A DNA stretch of 33,469 nt from Oscillospiraceae bacterium (lineage in GTDB: Bacteria > Bacillota > Clostridia > Oscillospirales > Ruminococcaceae), in contig JAIEDJ010000304.1 of assembly GCA_029068025.1 (NCBI GenBank), forward strand, positions 1-33,469, in the 5' to 3' direction. A program made the position numbers and the translations under genes. Below the pieces are notes generated by a model. That model saw nothing but the letters and a program-made list of their open reading frames with translations. It ran no database searches and was not told the DNA's origin. This document shows, piece by piece, positions 16,104-22,618 of the stretch; positions within the stretch are counted from its first letter, which is position 1; each line of letters starts with the position of its first letter.

Positions 16104-16157
16104 GAAATACGGCGCTTTATTCCGGCTGTTTTTCAGCCGTGTTTTTCGCCGTATTTT
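16104..16157 (-). other. Nested stem-loop upstream of fabG
   Basis: The outer arms GAAATACGGCG (16104-16114) and CGCCGTATTTC (16147-16157) enclose an inner GGCTG/CAGCC hairpin with a T5 loop. It lies in the KS-fabG gap and may be a processing or stabilising structure. Confidence 0.55.
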
Positions 16158-16234
16158 CATCGAATAATATAACAAATAATTCTTTTGTTTAAGCCAAAAT
16201 ACTGACTTTGTGCAAGCTGTTTTATTCGCGTGTT

Positions 16235-16269
16235 ATCAAGCCTGTTTCCACGCGGATTTCAGGCTTGAT
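16235..16269. other. Ten-bp stem after the ketosynthase gene
   Basis: ATCAAGCCTG (16235-16244) pairs with CAGGCTTGAT (16260-16269). On the minus strand it follows the ketosynthase stop at a distance of 11 bases but lacks a clear T run, so it is more likely a 3'-end or processing hairpin than a full terminator. Confidence 0.5.
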
Positions 16270-16280
16270 TTTCAACGTTT

Positions 16281-18503
16281 TTACTCGGCTTTTTTCAGCA
16301 CTACAGCGGAGTACTGTCCGCCTACGCCGAACGAAGCCGCGAGAACATACTTATACTTGCCCTCGGCGATCAGTTTTGCGGCAGCTGCCGCCTGCTCCGT
16401 GCTTGCCGCGGCACGAGATTCTCCGATCTCACTCTTGACATCGACAACGGGAATATCGCCGAACAGCTCATTGTACGCGTTCTTTTCAAGCTCGTCAACC
16501 GCGGGAACGCCGTTTGCGAAGCCGCATACCGCTTCAATATCCTTTGCCGAGATACCCGCCGCCCTGCACGCTTCCTCACAGACCGCTTTCAGCGCGCTCT
16601 CCGAACCGGTGATCTTGCCGAAATCAACGCTCTTGTGCGTGCACGCCCAGCCCGCAAGCTCAGCGTACTTTTTCGCGCCGCGTGCGGAAGCACTGTGCTC
16701 GTTCTCGAGTATCAGTGAAACCGAACCCTCGCCAAGCCCGTCCTTCAGCAGACCGAGCGTATTATAAAGATATCCCGTGATATCCGTATTTTCATCCGTG
16801 CCCGAGGCTACCATGATCTTCTCGTCGCCGTTTCTGAGAACATCGGCGGCGTAGCAAAGGCTCTGCAAGCCCGCCTGAACGCTGTTCGCGTTGGTAACGT
16901 TGTAGCCTTTGATGCCCGCGAATATACTGAAATATCCGCCCGCCGCATTGTAGACGGTATTCGGGAACGAGAACGCCGAGCCGCTTGCCGTGCCGTTCTC
17001 GATAACGTTCTTTTGGAATCCGACGATCTCAGTCAGAGGTCCGTCCGCCGTTCCGATAATAATACCGATATCGGCGGCGTTGTTGTCGGATACCGTGATA
17101 CCCGCGTCAGCAAGCGCTCTCATGCCGCTGATAAGCTGGAGCTGAGAGAACCTATCCAACTTGCGGTAGAACGCCATCTTTATTCCGTGCTCCTTATAAT
17201 CGTCCGAGGAGATCTCACAGCGCGGCTTTCCGAGCAGCTCACCAATACCCGTCACAAATATCCTGTCGGAATTCGTGCGGTCGGGGATCTCGCGCGGCTC
17301 CTTAGCAAACACGATAGACGCGTTGTTTCCGCCGAACGCAAATGAGTTGGAGGCCGCGAAATTTACCTTTTTCTCGCGCTTGGTGTTCGGAACAAAATCG
17401 AAATCGCCCGCCTTTTCTTTGAGCGTTTCGAGGTTTTCCTCCGTATATCCGATAGTCGGGGGAATAACGTCCTCACATACCGCCTTGACCGTCAGAACCG
17501 CTTCAATAGAGCCTGCCGCGCCCAGACAGTGTCCTGTCATGGACTTGGTGGAGCTTACCGAAAGATGATCGTTCCCGTCGAAAATCGTGTGCAGTGACAA
17601 AAACTCCGCTTCGTCATTCTTCGCGGTGCCGGTGCCGTGCGCGTTGATATAGTCGATATCCGACGGCTCCAGACCCGAATTCGCGACAGCGCGGCTGATA
17701 GCCAGCATCTGTCCCTTGCCCTCGGGATCGGGAGCGGTAATGTGATGAGCGTCGGAGGAAACGCCGCTGCCCAACACCTCACAGTAGATCTTCGCGCCGC
17801 GAGCCTTAGCGTGCTCGTAGCTCTCGATTATCAGCACGCCCGCTCCCTCGCCGAGCGTAATGCCGCCCGAACGGTTGAACGGTGAGCAGCCGTCCGCGTC
17901 AAGCGCGTGAAGCGCGTGGAATCCCGCGAACGCAAGCGAAGTGAAGCTGTCGGAACCTCCCGCGACAAACGCATCCGCCTTGCCCGCGCGGATAAGATCC
18001 GCGGCGTATGCCAGGCTGATGGTTCCCGCGGCACAGGCATTCACCACGTTTGCGGTAACGCCGTTCAGTCCGAAGTGCTTTGCCACATTGTTTGCAATGG
18101 CCGCAGCGGGCATTTTCAGCACGTCCTCCGCAACAGCAGCGCCGTTCTTTTCGGCTGTATAGTACACGTCAATGGAAGCCGCACCGCCGACACAGTTGCC
18201 GACGATAACGCCTATTTTATCGGAATTGCTGTCGTTGACGGTGTACCCCGCATCGTTCAGCGCTTCTCCCGCGGCCTTTATGCACAGCAAGGAAGAACGG
18301 TCAAAGTTCTCATCGGACAGCTCCTTTGAGGGAATGTCCACCTCCGCGCCGACGTTCGCGTAGCAGTTATCGGTGTTTACGGAATTCACCTTGCGGATCC
18401 CCGAAACGCCGTTTACAGCGGCATTCCAGCACTCGTTAACGTTTCCGCCGAGAGCGCAGACCAGTCCCAGACCCGTAACGACAACTCGTCTGTTATTTCC
18501 CAC
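16281..18503 (-). CDS. Ketosynthase fused to chain-length-factor-like dead ketosynthase
   Basis: The 740 residues hold two thiolase-fold halves. The first (about 1-405) is an active FabF-type condensing enzyme with Cys157 (NACAAGT), His289 (AHGTGT) and His325 (MTGHCLGAAG). The second (about 413-740) keeps the fold and the order of motifs (VTNANSVQAG, CYAADVLRNGDE, ASFGVGGQYSAVVL), but Cys is replaced by Asn (540), the HGTGT region reads FANGVPA, and the second His position reads EIGES. This is the arrangement of a KS-alpha/chain-length-factor pair of type II polyketide synthases, here in one chain. GTG 18503 is used because GGTGA lies 6 bases before it; GTG 18509 overlaps the ACP stop but is too close to the site. 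Ordinary FabF is about 410 aa. Confidence 0.88.
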   Translation of the reverse strand: MGNNRRVVVTGLGLVCALGGNVNECWNAAVNGVSGIRKVNSVNTDNCYANVGAEVDIPSKELSDENFDRSSLLCIKAAGEALNDAGYTVNDSNSDKIGVIVGNCVGGAASIDVYYTAEKNGAAVAEDVLKMPAAAIANNVAKHFGLNGVTANVVNACAAGTISLAYAADLIRAGKADAFVAGGSDSFTSLAFAGFHALHALDADGCSPFNRSGGITLGEGAGVLIIESYEHAKARGAKIYCEVLGSGVSSDAHHITAPDPEGKGQMLAISRAVANSGLEPSDIDYINAHGTGTAKNDEAEFLSLHTIFDGNDHLSVSSTKSMTGHCLGAAGSIEAVLTVKAVCEDVIPPTIGYTEENLETLKEKAGDFDFVPNTKREKKVNFAASNSFAFGGNNASIVFAKEPREIPDRTNSDRIFVTGIGELLGKPRCEISSDDYKEHGIKMAFYRKLDRFSQLQLISGMRALADAGITVSDNNAADIGIIIGTADGPLTEIVGFQKNVIENGTASGSAFSFPNTVYNAAGGYFSIFAGIKGYNVTNANSVQAGLQSLCYAADVLRNGDEKIMVASGTDENTDITGYLYNTLGLLKDGLGEGSVSLILENEHSASARGAKKYAELAGWACTHKSVDFGKITGSESALKAVCEEACRAAGISAKDIEAVCGFANGVPAVDELEKNAYNELFGDIPVVDVKSEIGESRAAASTEQAAAAAKLIAEGKYKYVLAASFGVGGQYSAVVLKKAE

Positions 18504-18505
18504 TA

Positions 18506-18751
18506 TCACTCACCCCGGTGCTCTTCAACATACTTCGCGAGAGTTTCGATAGACTTGAAGTTCTCTCTCGCCGCGCCTGTCATCTGTACTCCGAACAGGC
18601 TGTCGATACCCGCGATGATCTCGATGGAGTCGATGGAATCCAGACCGATATCGTCGCCGAACAGCTCGGAATCGAACTCCAGCTCGTCCTCGGGAATACG
18701 CAGATTCTCAACCAGCATTGCCTTGATCTTCTCACAAATTTCGGTATTCAT
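18506..18751 (-). CDS. Acyl carrier protein
   Basis: It carries the growing chain on phosphopantetheine attached to Ser39 in GLDSIDSIE. The 81 residues have the usual acidic three-helix pattern (ICEKIKAMLVENL, IDSIEIIAGIDSLFGV, SIETLAKYVEEH). The start is ATG 18751 with AAGGAG upstream. The stop codon meets the ketosynthase start region, so ACP and synthase are coupled. DSID in place of the common DSLD is typical of ACPs in polyene and dedicated pathways, but is not diagnostic. Confidence 0.95.
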   Translation of the reverse strand: MNTEICEKIKAMLVENLRIPEDELEFDSELFGDDIGLDSIDSIEIIAGIDSLFGVQMTGAARENFKSIETLAKYVEEHRGE

Positions 18752-18796
18752 AGCTTTATTCTCCTTGATGTTGATAATATATTACGGCAAGAGCCG

Positions 18797-19489
18797 TCAC
18801 TTACTGTTAAATCCCGCTGTTTCCTCGGGAAGATACGTCCCGCAGTCGCCGAAACGTCTTAAAAGACTGCCGTACAGCTGCCATACCTCGCCGCGCGACT
18901 TCTCTATAAGCTGACGCGCGTATTTGCTGTGGCGCATATCCTCGGGGCAGCGACTCTCGATAGGCTCTCCTATCAGGATCTTCTGCCTCATCCCGAACAC
19001 GGAGGAATATGTACCGTACACCGCGCACGGCACTATCGGAACGCCCGTTTTCGCGGAGATCAGCGCCGCGCCGGGCTTGAATTCTCCGAGCCTTCCGTCC
19101 CGCGACAGCCCCCCCTCGGGGAATATCATCAGACTGCCGCCGTTCTTCACTATCCTTTCGGATATCTCAAACCATTCGCCGTCAGGCTCGTCCAGGCTTA
19201 TCGGAACAGTCCTGCACCACGCGATAAACTTGCCCGTCCGCTTCTTCTCATACCATGACCGCTTCACCAGCACCCACGGCTTATAGCGCCACAAGACAGC
19301 TCCGCAGAACGCGCCGTCAAAATGGTGCGTATGATTCGCCACATAAACGCAGGGCAGACCCTTCAGACGCTTTTTCAGCGTTTTATTCGCGTATATGATC
19401 TTCGGACGGAACAGAAAATATACCGTCCAGGTTATCAGCATTTGCCAGAACCTGCCCCACAGGCTCTGCTTACCGGGAGATCCGGCCAA
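18797..19489 (-). CDS. PlsC-like lysophospholipid/acyl acyltransferase
   Basis: This membrane-associated acyltransferase moves an acyl group to a hydroxyl acceptor. It has the HX4D motif in NHTHHFD (52-58), KRSWYEKKRTGKFIAW (motif II region) and FPEGGLSRDG (123-132; FPEG motif III), and an N-terminal hydrophobic segment (about 16-27). It is the first gene of the acyl-chain operon, after a leader of about 240 bases. The start is TTG 19489 with AAAGGGGCGGG upstream; the next candidate is ATG 19441, which has a weaker site. It could load the finished chain onto a glycerolipid or sugar. Given the operon context I infer the operon's ACP-bound product as donor, not housekeeping acyl-ACP. Confidence 0.88.
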   Translation of the reverse strand: MAGSPGKQSLWGRFWQMLITWTVYFLFRPKIIYANKTLKKRLKGLPCVYVANHTHHFDGAFCGAVLWRYKPWVLVKRSWYEKKRTGKFIAWCRTVPISLDEPDGEWFEISERIVKNGGSLMIFPEGGLSRDGRLGEFKPGAALISAKTGVPIVPCAVYGTYSSVFGMRQKILIGEPIESRCPEDMRHSKYARQLIEKSRGEVWQLYGSLLRRFGDCGTYLPEETAGFNSK

Positions 19490-19513
19490 TTCAACCCGCC
19501 CCTTTATTTAAAA

Positions 19514-19613
19514 GAATTTCAAAATACACGTCACCACGGCACGCTGCGCTTAGCCGTGCTGACGGTACCGGTCAAAATTTTTCTTGAGAAAAATTTTGAC
19601 CTTTTTGAAATTC
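19514..19613 (-). repeat. Leader element copy B
   Basis: Ends GAATTTCAAA (19514-19523) and TTTGAAATTC (19604-19613). Hairpins are GTCACCACGGC (19530-19540) with GCCGTGCTGAC (19553-19563), and a perfect 15-bp stem (19570-19584 with 19587-19601) that begins GGTCAAAATTTTTCT. Read on the minus strand it leads straight to the ribosome site of the acyltransferase gene. Confidence 0.8.
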
Positions 19614-19628
19614 CTGCGTATTTTAAAT

Positions 19629-19700
19629 GTTGATCTTGCCACAGTTTCTTTGTCGCAAATTTAAAGTGTTGTTCTTAGCTATAATGCTTTTGCCGCGTGA
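19629..19700 (-). repeat. 39-bp direct repeats beside element B
   Basis: The first unit starts GTTGATCTTGCC (19629) and is exactly 39 bases; the second starts GTTGTTCTTAGC (19668) and fades out by 19700. Matches outside the first 12 bases are few. Confidence 0.6.
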
Positions 19701-19738
19701 AAAAAGCCTCAACGGCAATGTTACCGCCAACATTAAAT

Positions 19739-19767
19739 ATTATAGTACAAACGGCGGTTTTTTTCAA
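19739..19767 (-). promoter_or_regulatory. SigmaA promoter of the acyl-chain operon
   Basis: On the minus strand: -35 TTGAAA (19762-19767), 17 bases, -10 TATAAT (19739-19744). Transcription should begin near 19732, which gives a leader of about 240 bases containing the 39-bp repeats and element B. Confidence 0.75.
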
Positions 19768-19803
19768 TGGACAAATAAGCTACACTTTGTCCCTTATTGT
19801 CCA
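19768..19803. promoter_or_regulatory. Candidate operator next to the acyl-chain operon promoter
   Basis: TGGACAAATAAG (19768-19779) and CTTATTGTCCA (19793-19803) are inverted repeats with one bulged base. They directly abut the -35 hexamer. No regulator is assigned. Confidence 0.4.
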
Positions 19804-19955
19804 TCTTGACGCTTTTTGTGGTTCTTTTATGCTTTTTTCTCCGATTTTAACAATTTTTTAAATGAATAAGGTCTATGTTCGTTATTTTGCATAAAGTTTG
19901 TTAATTTTTATTAATATTATTGATACCGGCTATAGATTCACACGCAAAGATCATT

Positions 19956-20033
19956 GTGACAAAAACGGCGCAAAGCTCCCAAGCCAAGATCAACGTGTCA
20001 AAAGTGTCACAAAGCACTAAAGCCAAGATCAAC
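19956..20033 (+). repeat. Two 39-bp direct repeats left of element D
   Basis: Units 19956-19994 and 19995-20033 each begin GTGnC and end GCCAAGATCAAC. They are the best-preserved pair of the family in this window. A partial third unit with AAGATCATT lies just to the left. Confidence 0.75.
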
Positions 20034-20050
20034 AGTCTAAACGCGCAGGA

Positions 20051-20154
20051 GAAATTTCAAAAAGCAGTCCAGAACGGAGAAGCGGAACGAAGTGAAGCGG
20101 AGCCGAGCGGGGCTGGCTAGGGCAGAGCAAAGCTCTGCCCGCTTTTGAAATTTC
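20051..20154 (+). repeat. Leader element copy D, orientation opposite to A-C
   Basis: Ends GAAATTTCAAAA (20051-20062) and TTTTGAAATTTC (20143-20154), followed by TTTTAGATAA as in copy A. It contains the stem GGGCAGAGC/GCTCTGCCC (20120-20140, AAA loop). Unlike copies A-C it does not precede a recognisable gene; it lies between the 3' end of the BofC-like gene and the acyl-chain operon promoter. Confidence 0.75.
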
Positions 20155-20165
20155 TTTTAGATAAA

Positions 20166-20251
20166 CAGCCCTTTGTCAACATTATAAAACCAGCTTAGAT
20201 CGACGTGACAAAACCGTTACAAGCCCAGATCAACGTGAAAAACGGCAAAAC
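20166..20251 (+). repeat. Direct repeats right of element D
   Basis: Units 20166-20204 (39 bases, ending AGATCGAC) and 20205-20234 (30 bases, ending AGATCAAC) and a partial unit to 20251 keep the same orientation as those on the left. Element D thus sits within an array. Confidence 0.65.
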
Positions 20252-20252
20252 T

Positions 20253-20534
20253 TTACTCCAGCTCCAGATCCTGAACAAGGCGCGAGACCTCCGCACGGCT
20301 GATCAGTCGGATTCCTTTTCTGATAAGCTCCGCGTCGGACGGATACAGCGAGCTTATCGGCGTTTTGTAGACTGCCAGAGGCTCGTCCGTACCCTCTTCC
20401 ATCAAAGCGATCTTACCGTTATATTCCTTCAGCACAAAGCATACCGCGTCGGCGGACGCGTCCGCGAGCCTTATAGTCTGTGCCGTCAGAAGCAGCGCAG
20501 CCGCCAGCGCTATGTGTTTTCCGAATTTTTTCAT
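20253..20534 (-). CDS. Small secreted protein, BofC C-terminal-like
   Basis: The 93 residues begin with a signal peptide or membrane anchor (KKFGKHIALAAALLLTAQTIRL). The rest (FVLKEYNGKIALMEEGTDEPLAVY, then SLYPSDAELIRKGIRLISRAEVSRLVQDLE) matches the C-terminal domain seen in BofC and related small sporulation proteins of Firmicutes. BofC restrains SigK processing in Bacillus; whether this protein does so is unknown. ATG 20534 has GGAGG 8 bases upstream, and that site lies in a hairpin (20544-20583). It follows ylbJ on the same strand after 71 bases, which supports a sporulation role. Confidence 0.72.
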   Translation of the reverse strand: MKKFGKHIALAAALLLTAQTIRLADASADAVCFVLKEYNGKIALMEEGTDEPLAVYKTPISSLYPSDAELIRKGIRLISRAEVSRLVQDLELE

Positions 20535-20543
20535 TGATGATCC

Positions 20544-20583
20544 CTCCTTGAAAAATGTAATAATATTGTTATTGGTCAAGGAG
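20544..20583 (-). promoter_or_regulatory. Hairpin hiding the ribosome site of the BofC-like gene
   Basis: On the minus strand CTCCTTGA (20583-20576) can pair perfectly with TCAAGGAG (20551-20544), 8 bp around a 24-base A/T-rich loop. The 3' arm is the Shine-Dalgarno itself. Both arms lie between the ylbJ stop and the start codon. Confidence 0.55.
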
Positions 20584-20605
20584 AAATTATTCCGGATATG
20601 TCGAA

Positions 20606-21637
20606 TTATGTTTTGCTCTTCCGCGTTCCCGCCAACAGGATCGCGCACATTATCAGCACGCACAGTGACAGCACCGCATTCTTCGAGAACGGCTCCGAAA
20701 CGGCGTTAGGAGCCATTACCGGGATCTCTGCCGCCGCGAATTCCCGTGAAAACGGCATTGCGATCAGCGCCGAAAGCGCCGCGCCCCCCGCCCTCGAAAC
20801 AAAGAATCTTCCAAGCGGGATCCCCTTTGCAAGCGACTTTATCTGCAAATGCACACATACTCCCCCGAAGCTCAGCAGCGCGGCGCACAGCGGCATTGCG
20901 TACCGTGTCGGAAGCACGCCATTTATGCGTGTGACCTCCATCATCGCGGGGAATATCTCGGCGCTGCCGAACAGCTTTTCAAACAGCATAAACACGCCGA
21001 CTTGTCTTAGTATCGCGGTTATAGCCGAAAACCCGACTATCATCACGCATACTGTGAACATCACCCTCGCGCTGCCCGTAACGGACGACAGGAACGCATC
21101 CGCGGACAGATCGAACCGCTCGTCCGAACTTGTGAGCTTAATTTCCCCGCCCGCGCGAACCGCCGCCGCGACCAGCAGCGACGAGAAAAAGCATGCCGCA
21201 AACAGCACAAGTCCCGCGCCGATGCTTTGAAACACGCACATTCCCGCGATCCCCACCACGAACGACGGCCCGCTCCCAAAACAGCAGCATAACATTCTCC
21301 CGGCGTCCTTTGCGGAAAGTCTGCCCTCAGCAACAAGCTCCGACAGGAGACGCGCGCCCACGGGATATCCGCCGATATTCGCGAGAACGAACACCGCACA
21401 CAACTCCTCGTCCATTCTCAGGAGCTTGGACATGGGAAAAGTCAGCGGACGCAGCGCAACGCGGTATAAGCCGCTTTTCTGCAAGTATATCGACAGTGCC
21501 GTAAACGCGAAAAGCGACGGAACTATCACATTAAGGCAATCCATGACCGCCCCGCCGACCGCCTCGGAAACCACCTTCGGCTCCGCTATCAGAAACACAG
21601 CGAATACCGCCAATACAATTGAGATCAAATACTTCAT
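20606..21637 (-). CDS. YlbJ-type sporulation integral membrane protein
   Basis: This 343-residue polytopic protein of the nucleoside-recognition Gate superfamily has GYPVGARLLSELVAEGRLSAKDAGRML and FGSGPSFVVGIAG (the paired Gate motif of YlbJ), about eight membrane helices, and a second VTRINGVLP region. In Bacillus and Clostridioides YlbJ is made under SigE and is needed for normal spores. ATG 21637 is used; the frame extends to GTG 21652. The ribosome site is weak (GGTG), and the upstream TIGR04086-like gene ends only 18 bases before, which suggests coupling. Confidence 0.85.
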   Translation of the reverse strand: MKYLISIVLAVFAVFLIAEPKVVSEAVGGAVMDCLNVIVPSLFAFTALSIYLQKSGLYRVALRPLTFPMSKLLRMDEELCAVFVLANIGGYPVGARLLSELVAEGRLSAKDAGRMLCCCFGSGPSFVVGIAGMCVFQSIGAGLVLFAACFFSSLLVAAAVRAGGEIKLTSSDERFDLSADAFLSSVTGSARVMFTVCVMIVGFSAITAILRQVGVFMLFEKLFGSAEIFPAMMEVTRINGVLPTRYAMPLCAALLSFGGVCVHLQIKSLAKGIPLGRFFVSRAGGAALSALIAMPFSREFAAAEIPVMAPNAVSEPFSKNAVLSLCVLIMCAILLAGTRKSKT

Positions 21638-21655
21638 AATCACATACACCACATT

Positions 21656-22036
21656 TCAGCTGTCGGTCGAATTAACTCCCGCCACTCCGCCTGCCGTCCC
21701 GAAGAATACGCACAGCAGGGGTTTTATCAGCATCATTATGCTTCCTAATTGCCCGAAGATCACCGACAAAATCAGCGGAACCGCCGAGAACATCAGCCCG
21801 CAGAGTGCGCCCGTGCGCATCCCGTCCCGATGACGCAGCATTCCGGCGATCCTGCCGCACACAAAGCTCCCGAGCGACAGCGCGATCACAGAAGCCGCAC
21901 CCGCCGACCTTCCCGCTGAGTCCGAAAACGACAGCACCACGGCGGAAGCAATACTTATCAACAGCGTTGTCGCGCACCCTACCGCCATTCCGGCAAGGTA
22001 CGGCACATATCGTGAATTGATCTTCTTTTTCCGCAT
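21656..22036 (-). CDS. TIGR04086-like (YrzE-type) four-helix membrane protein
   Basis: The 126 residues include four hydrophobic helices with glycine-rich packing (VGCATTLLISIASAVVL, AASVIALSLGSFVCGRIAG, GALCGLMFSAVPLILSVIF, LLCVFFGTAGGVAGV) and a basic N terminus (MRKKKINSRY). The G-x-x-R-x-A-x-x... GMRTGALCG stretch is typical of the TIGR04086 family, whose function is unknown. ATG 22036 has AAGGAG 5 bases upstream. That site touches the end of leader element C. A consensus promoter lies about 315 bases upstream. Confidence 0.78.
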   Translation of the reverse strand: MRKKKINSRYVPYLAGMAVGCATTLLISIASAVVLSFSDSAGRSAGAASVIALSLGSFVCGRIAGMLRHRDGMRTGALCGLMFSAVPLILSVIFGQLGSIMMLIKPLLCVFFGTAGGVAGVNSTDS

Positions 22037-22056
22037 ATTAGCTCCTTATCTGAAAA

Positions 22057-22197
22057 GAATTTCAAAATTCTCAATTGACCGCATTATGCTTCGCAAAACG
22101 CTCACGCTCCTCTCCGCTTGCGCTCCGTTACGCTTAGCCGTCAAGTACGAACCGGTCGAAAAAAATTTTTTTAATTTTTTCGACCTTTTTGAAATTC
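22057..22197 (-). repeat. Leader element copy C
   Basis: Ends GAATTTCAAA (22057-22066) and TTTGAAATTC (22188-22197). The A/T-rich stem GGTCGAAAAAA... with ...TTTTTTCGACC lies at 22154-22185. A GCTCCGCTTGCGCTCC-like middle makes this the longest copy (141 bases). On the minus strand it leads into the AAGGAG of the gene at 21656-22036. Confidence 0.8.
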
Positions 22198-22212
22198 CTG
22201 CATCCTTATCGT

Positions 22213-22260
22213 GTTGATCTTGGCAAAGAAATCGCATTTATAGCATTGATCTGACCGGTT
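22213..22260 (-). repeat. Direct-repeat units beside element C
   Basis: The unit GTTGATCTTGGC (22213-22244, 32 bases) is followed by a partial unit ATTGATCTGACC (22245). This is a weaker version of the arrays beside A, B and D. Confidence 0.5.
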
Positions 22261-22350
22261 AGACTAAATGAATCTGACCCTATTTGCACAGATGCGCAAA
22301 CAATCGCCGGGCACTGAACTAACCTTTGGATCTGCCTGTCGGCAATGTTC

Positions 22351-22379
22351 ATTATATTACAGAGAGCCGAACTTGTCAA
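22351..22379 (-). promoter_or_regulatory. Consensus SigmaA promoter for the YlbJ operon
   Basis: On the minus strand: -35 TTGACA (22374-22379), 17 bases, -10 TATAAT (22351-22356), a perfect match to consensus. The predicted leader to ATG 22036 is about 310 bases and contains the repeats and element C. The rest of the gap up to 22618 holds no gene I can support. Confidence 0.8.
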
Positions 22380-22506
22380 GCATTTTACATCAACATAATA
22401 CCAAACAGTACAAATTAAGCGCTCCCCACACGGCACACTTAATTATATGCTGCAGCATCTGTTCGGAGAACAAGCCTTTGGAAAATCTCCCGCATATATG
22501 AAAAAA

Positions 22507-22560
22507 CTGTAAAAAGCTCATTCCGGGCAGGTATTAATACACACATGTTCATTTTTACAG
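22507..22560. other. Inverted CTGTAAAAA repeat upstream of the nifJ promoter
   Basis: CTGTAAAAA (22507-22515) and TTTTTACAG (22552-22560) are perfect inverted repeats 36 bases apart, ending about 60 bases before the -35. They may be an operator. Evidence is pattern only. Confidence 0.3.
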
Positions 22561-22618
22561 CTTGATAACGACACTTGTCATATTTCACTAAATTTTTTAA
22601 AAAAATTTGAGAATTCTA

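Noticed and set aside
19920-20120. A 66-codon frame with a 13-residue repeat (AKINVSK type)
   Set aside because: The periodicity comes from the 39-bp DNA repeats; the same repeats have stop codons in this frame beside the other elements, and there is no ribosome site.
19956-20251. The 39-bp repeats as a CRISPR array
   Set aside because: Only about 12 bases are conserved and imperfectly, units occur in ones and twos at several loci, and no cas gene is present.
22198-22500. A small gene between element C and nifJ
   Set aside because: The only frame (77 codons from 22268) lacks a ribosome site and overlaps a consensus promoter on the other strand.
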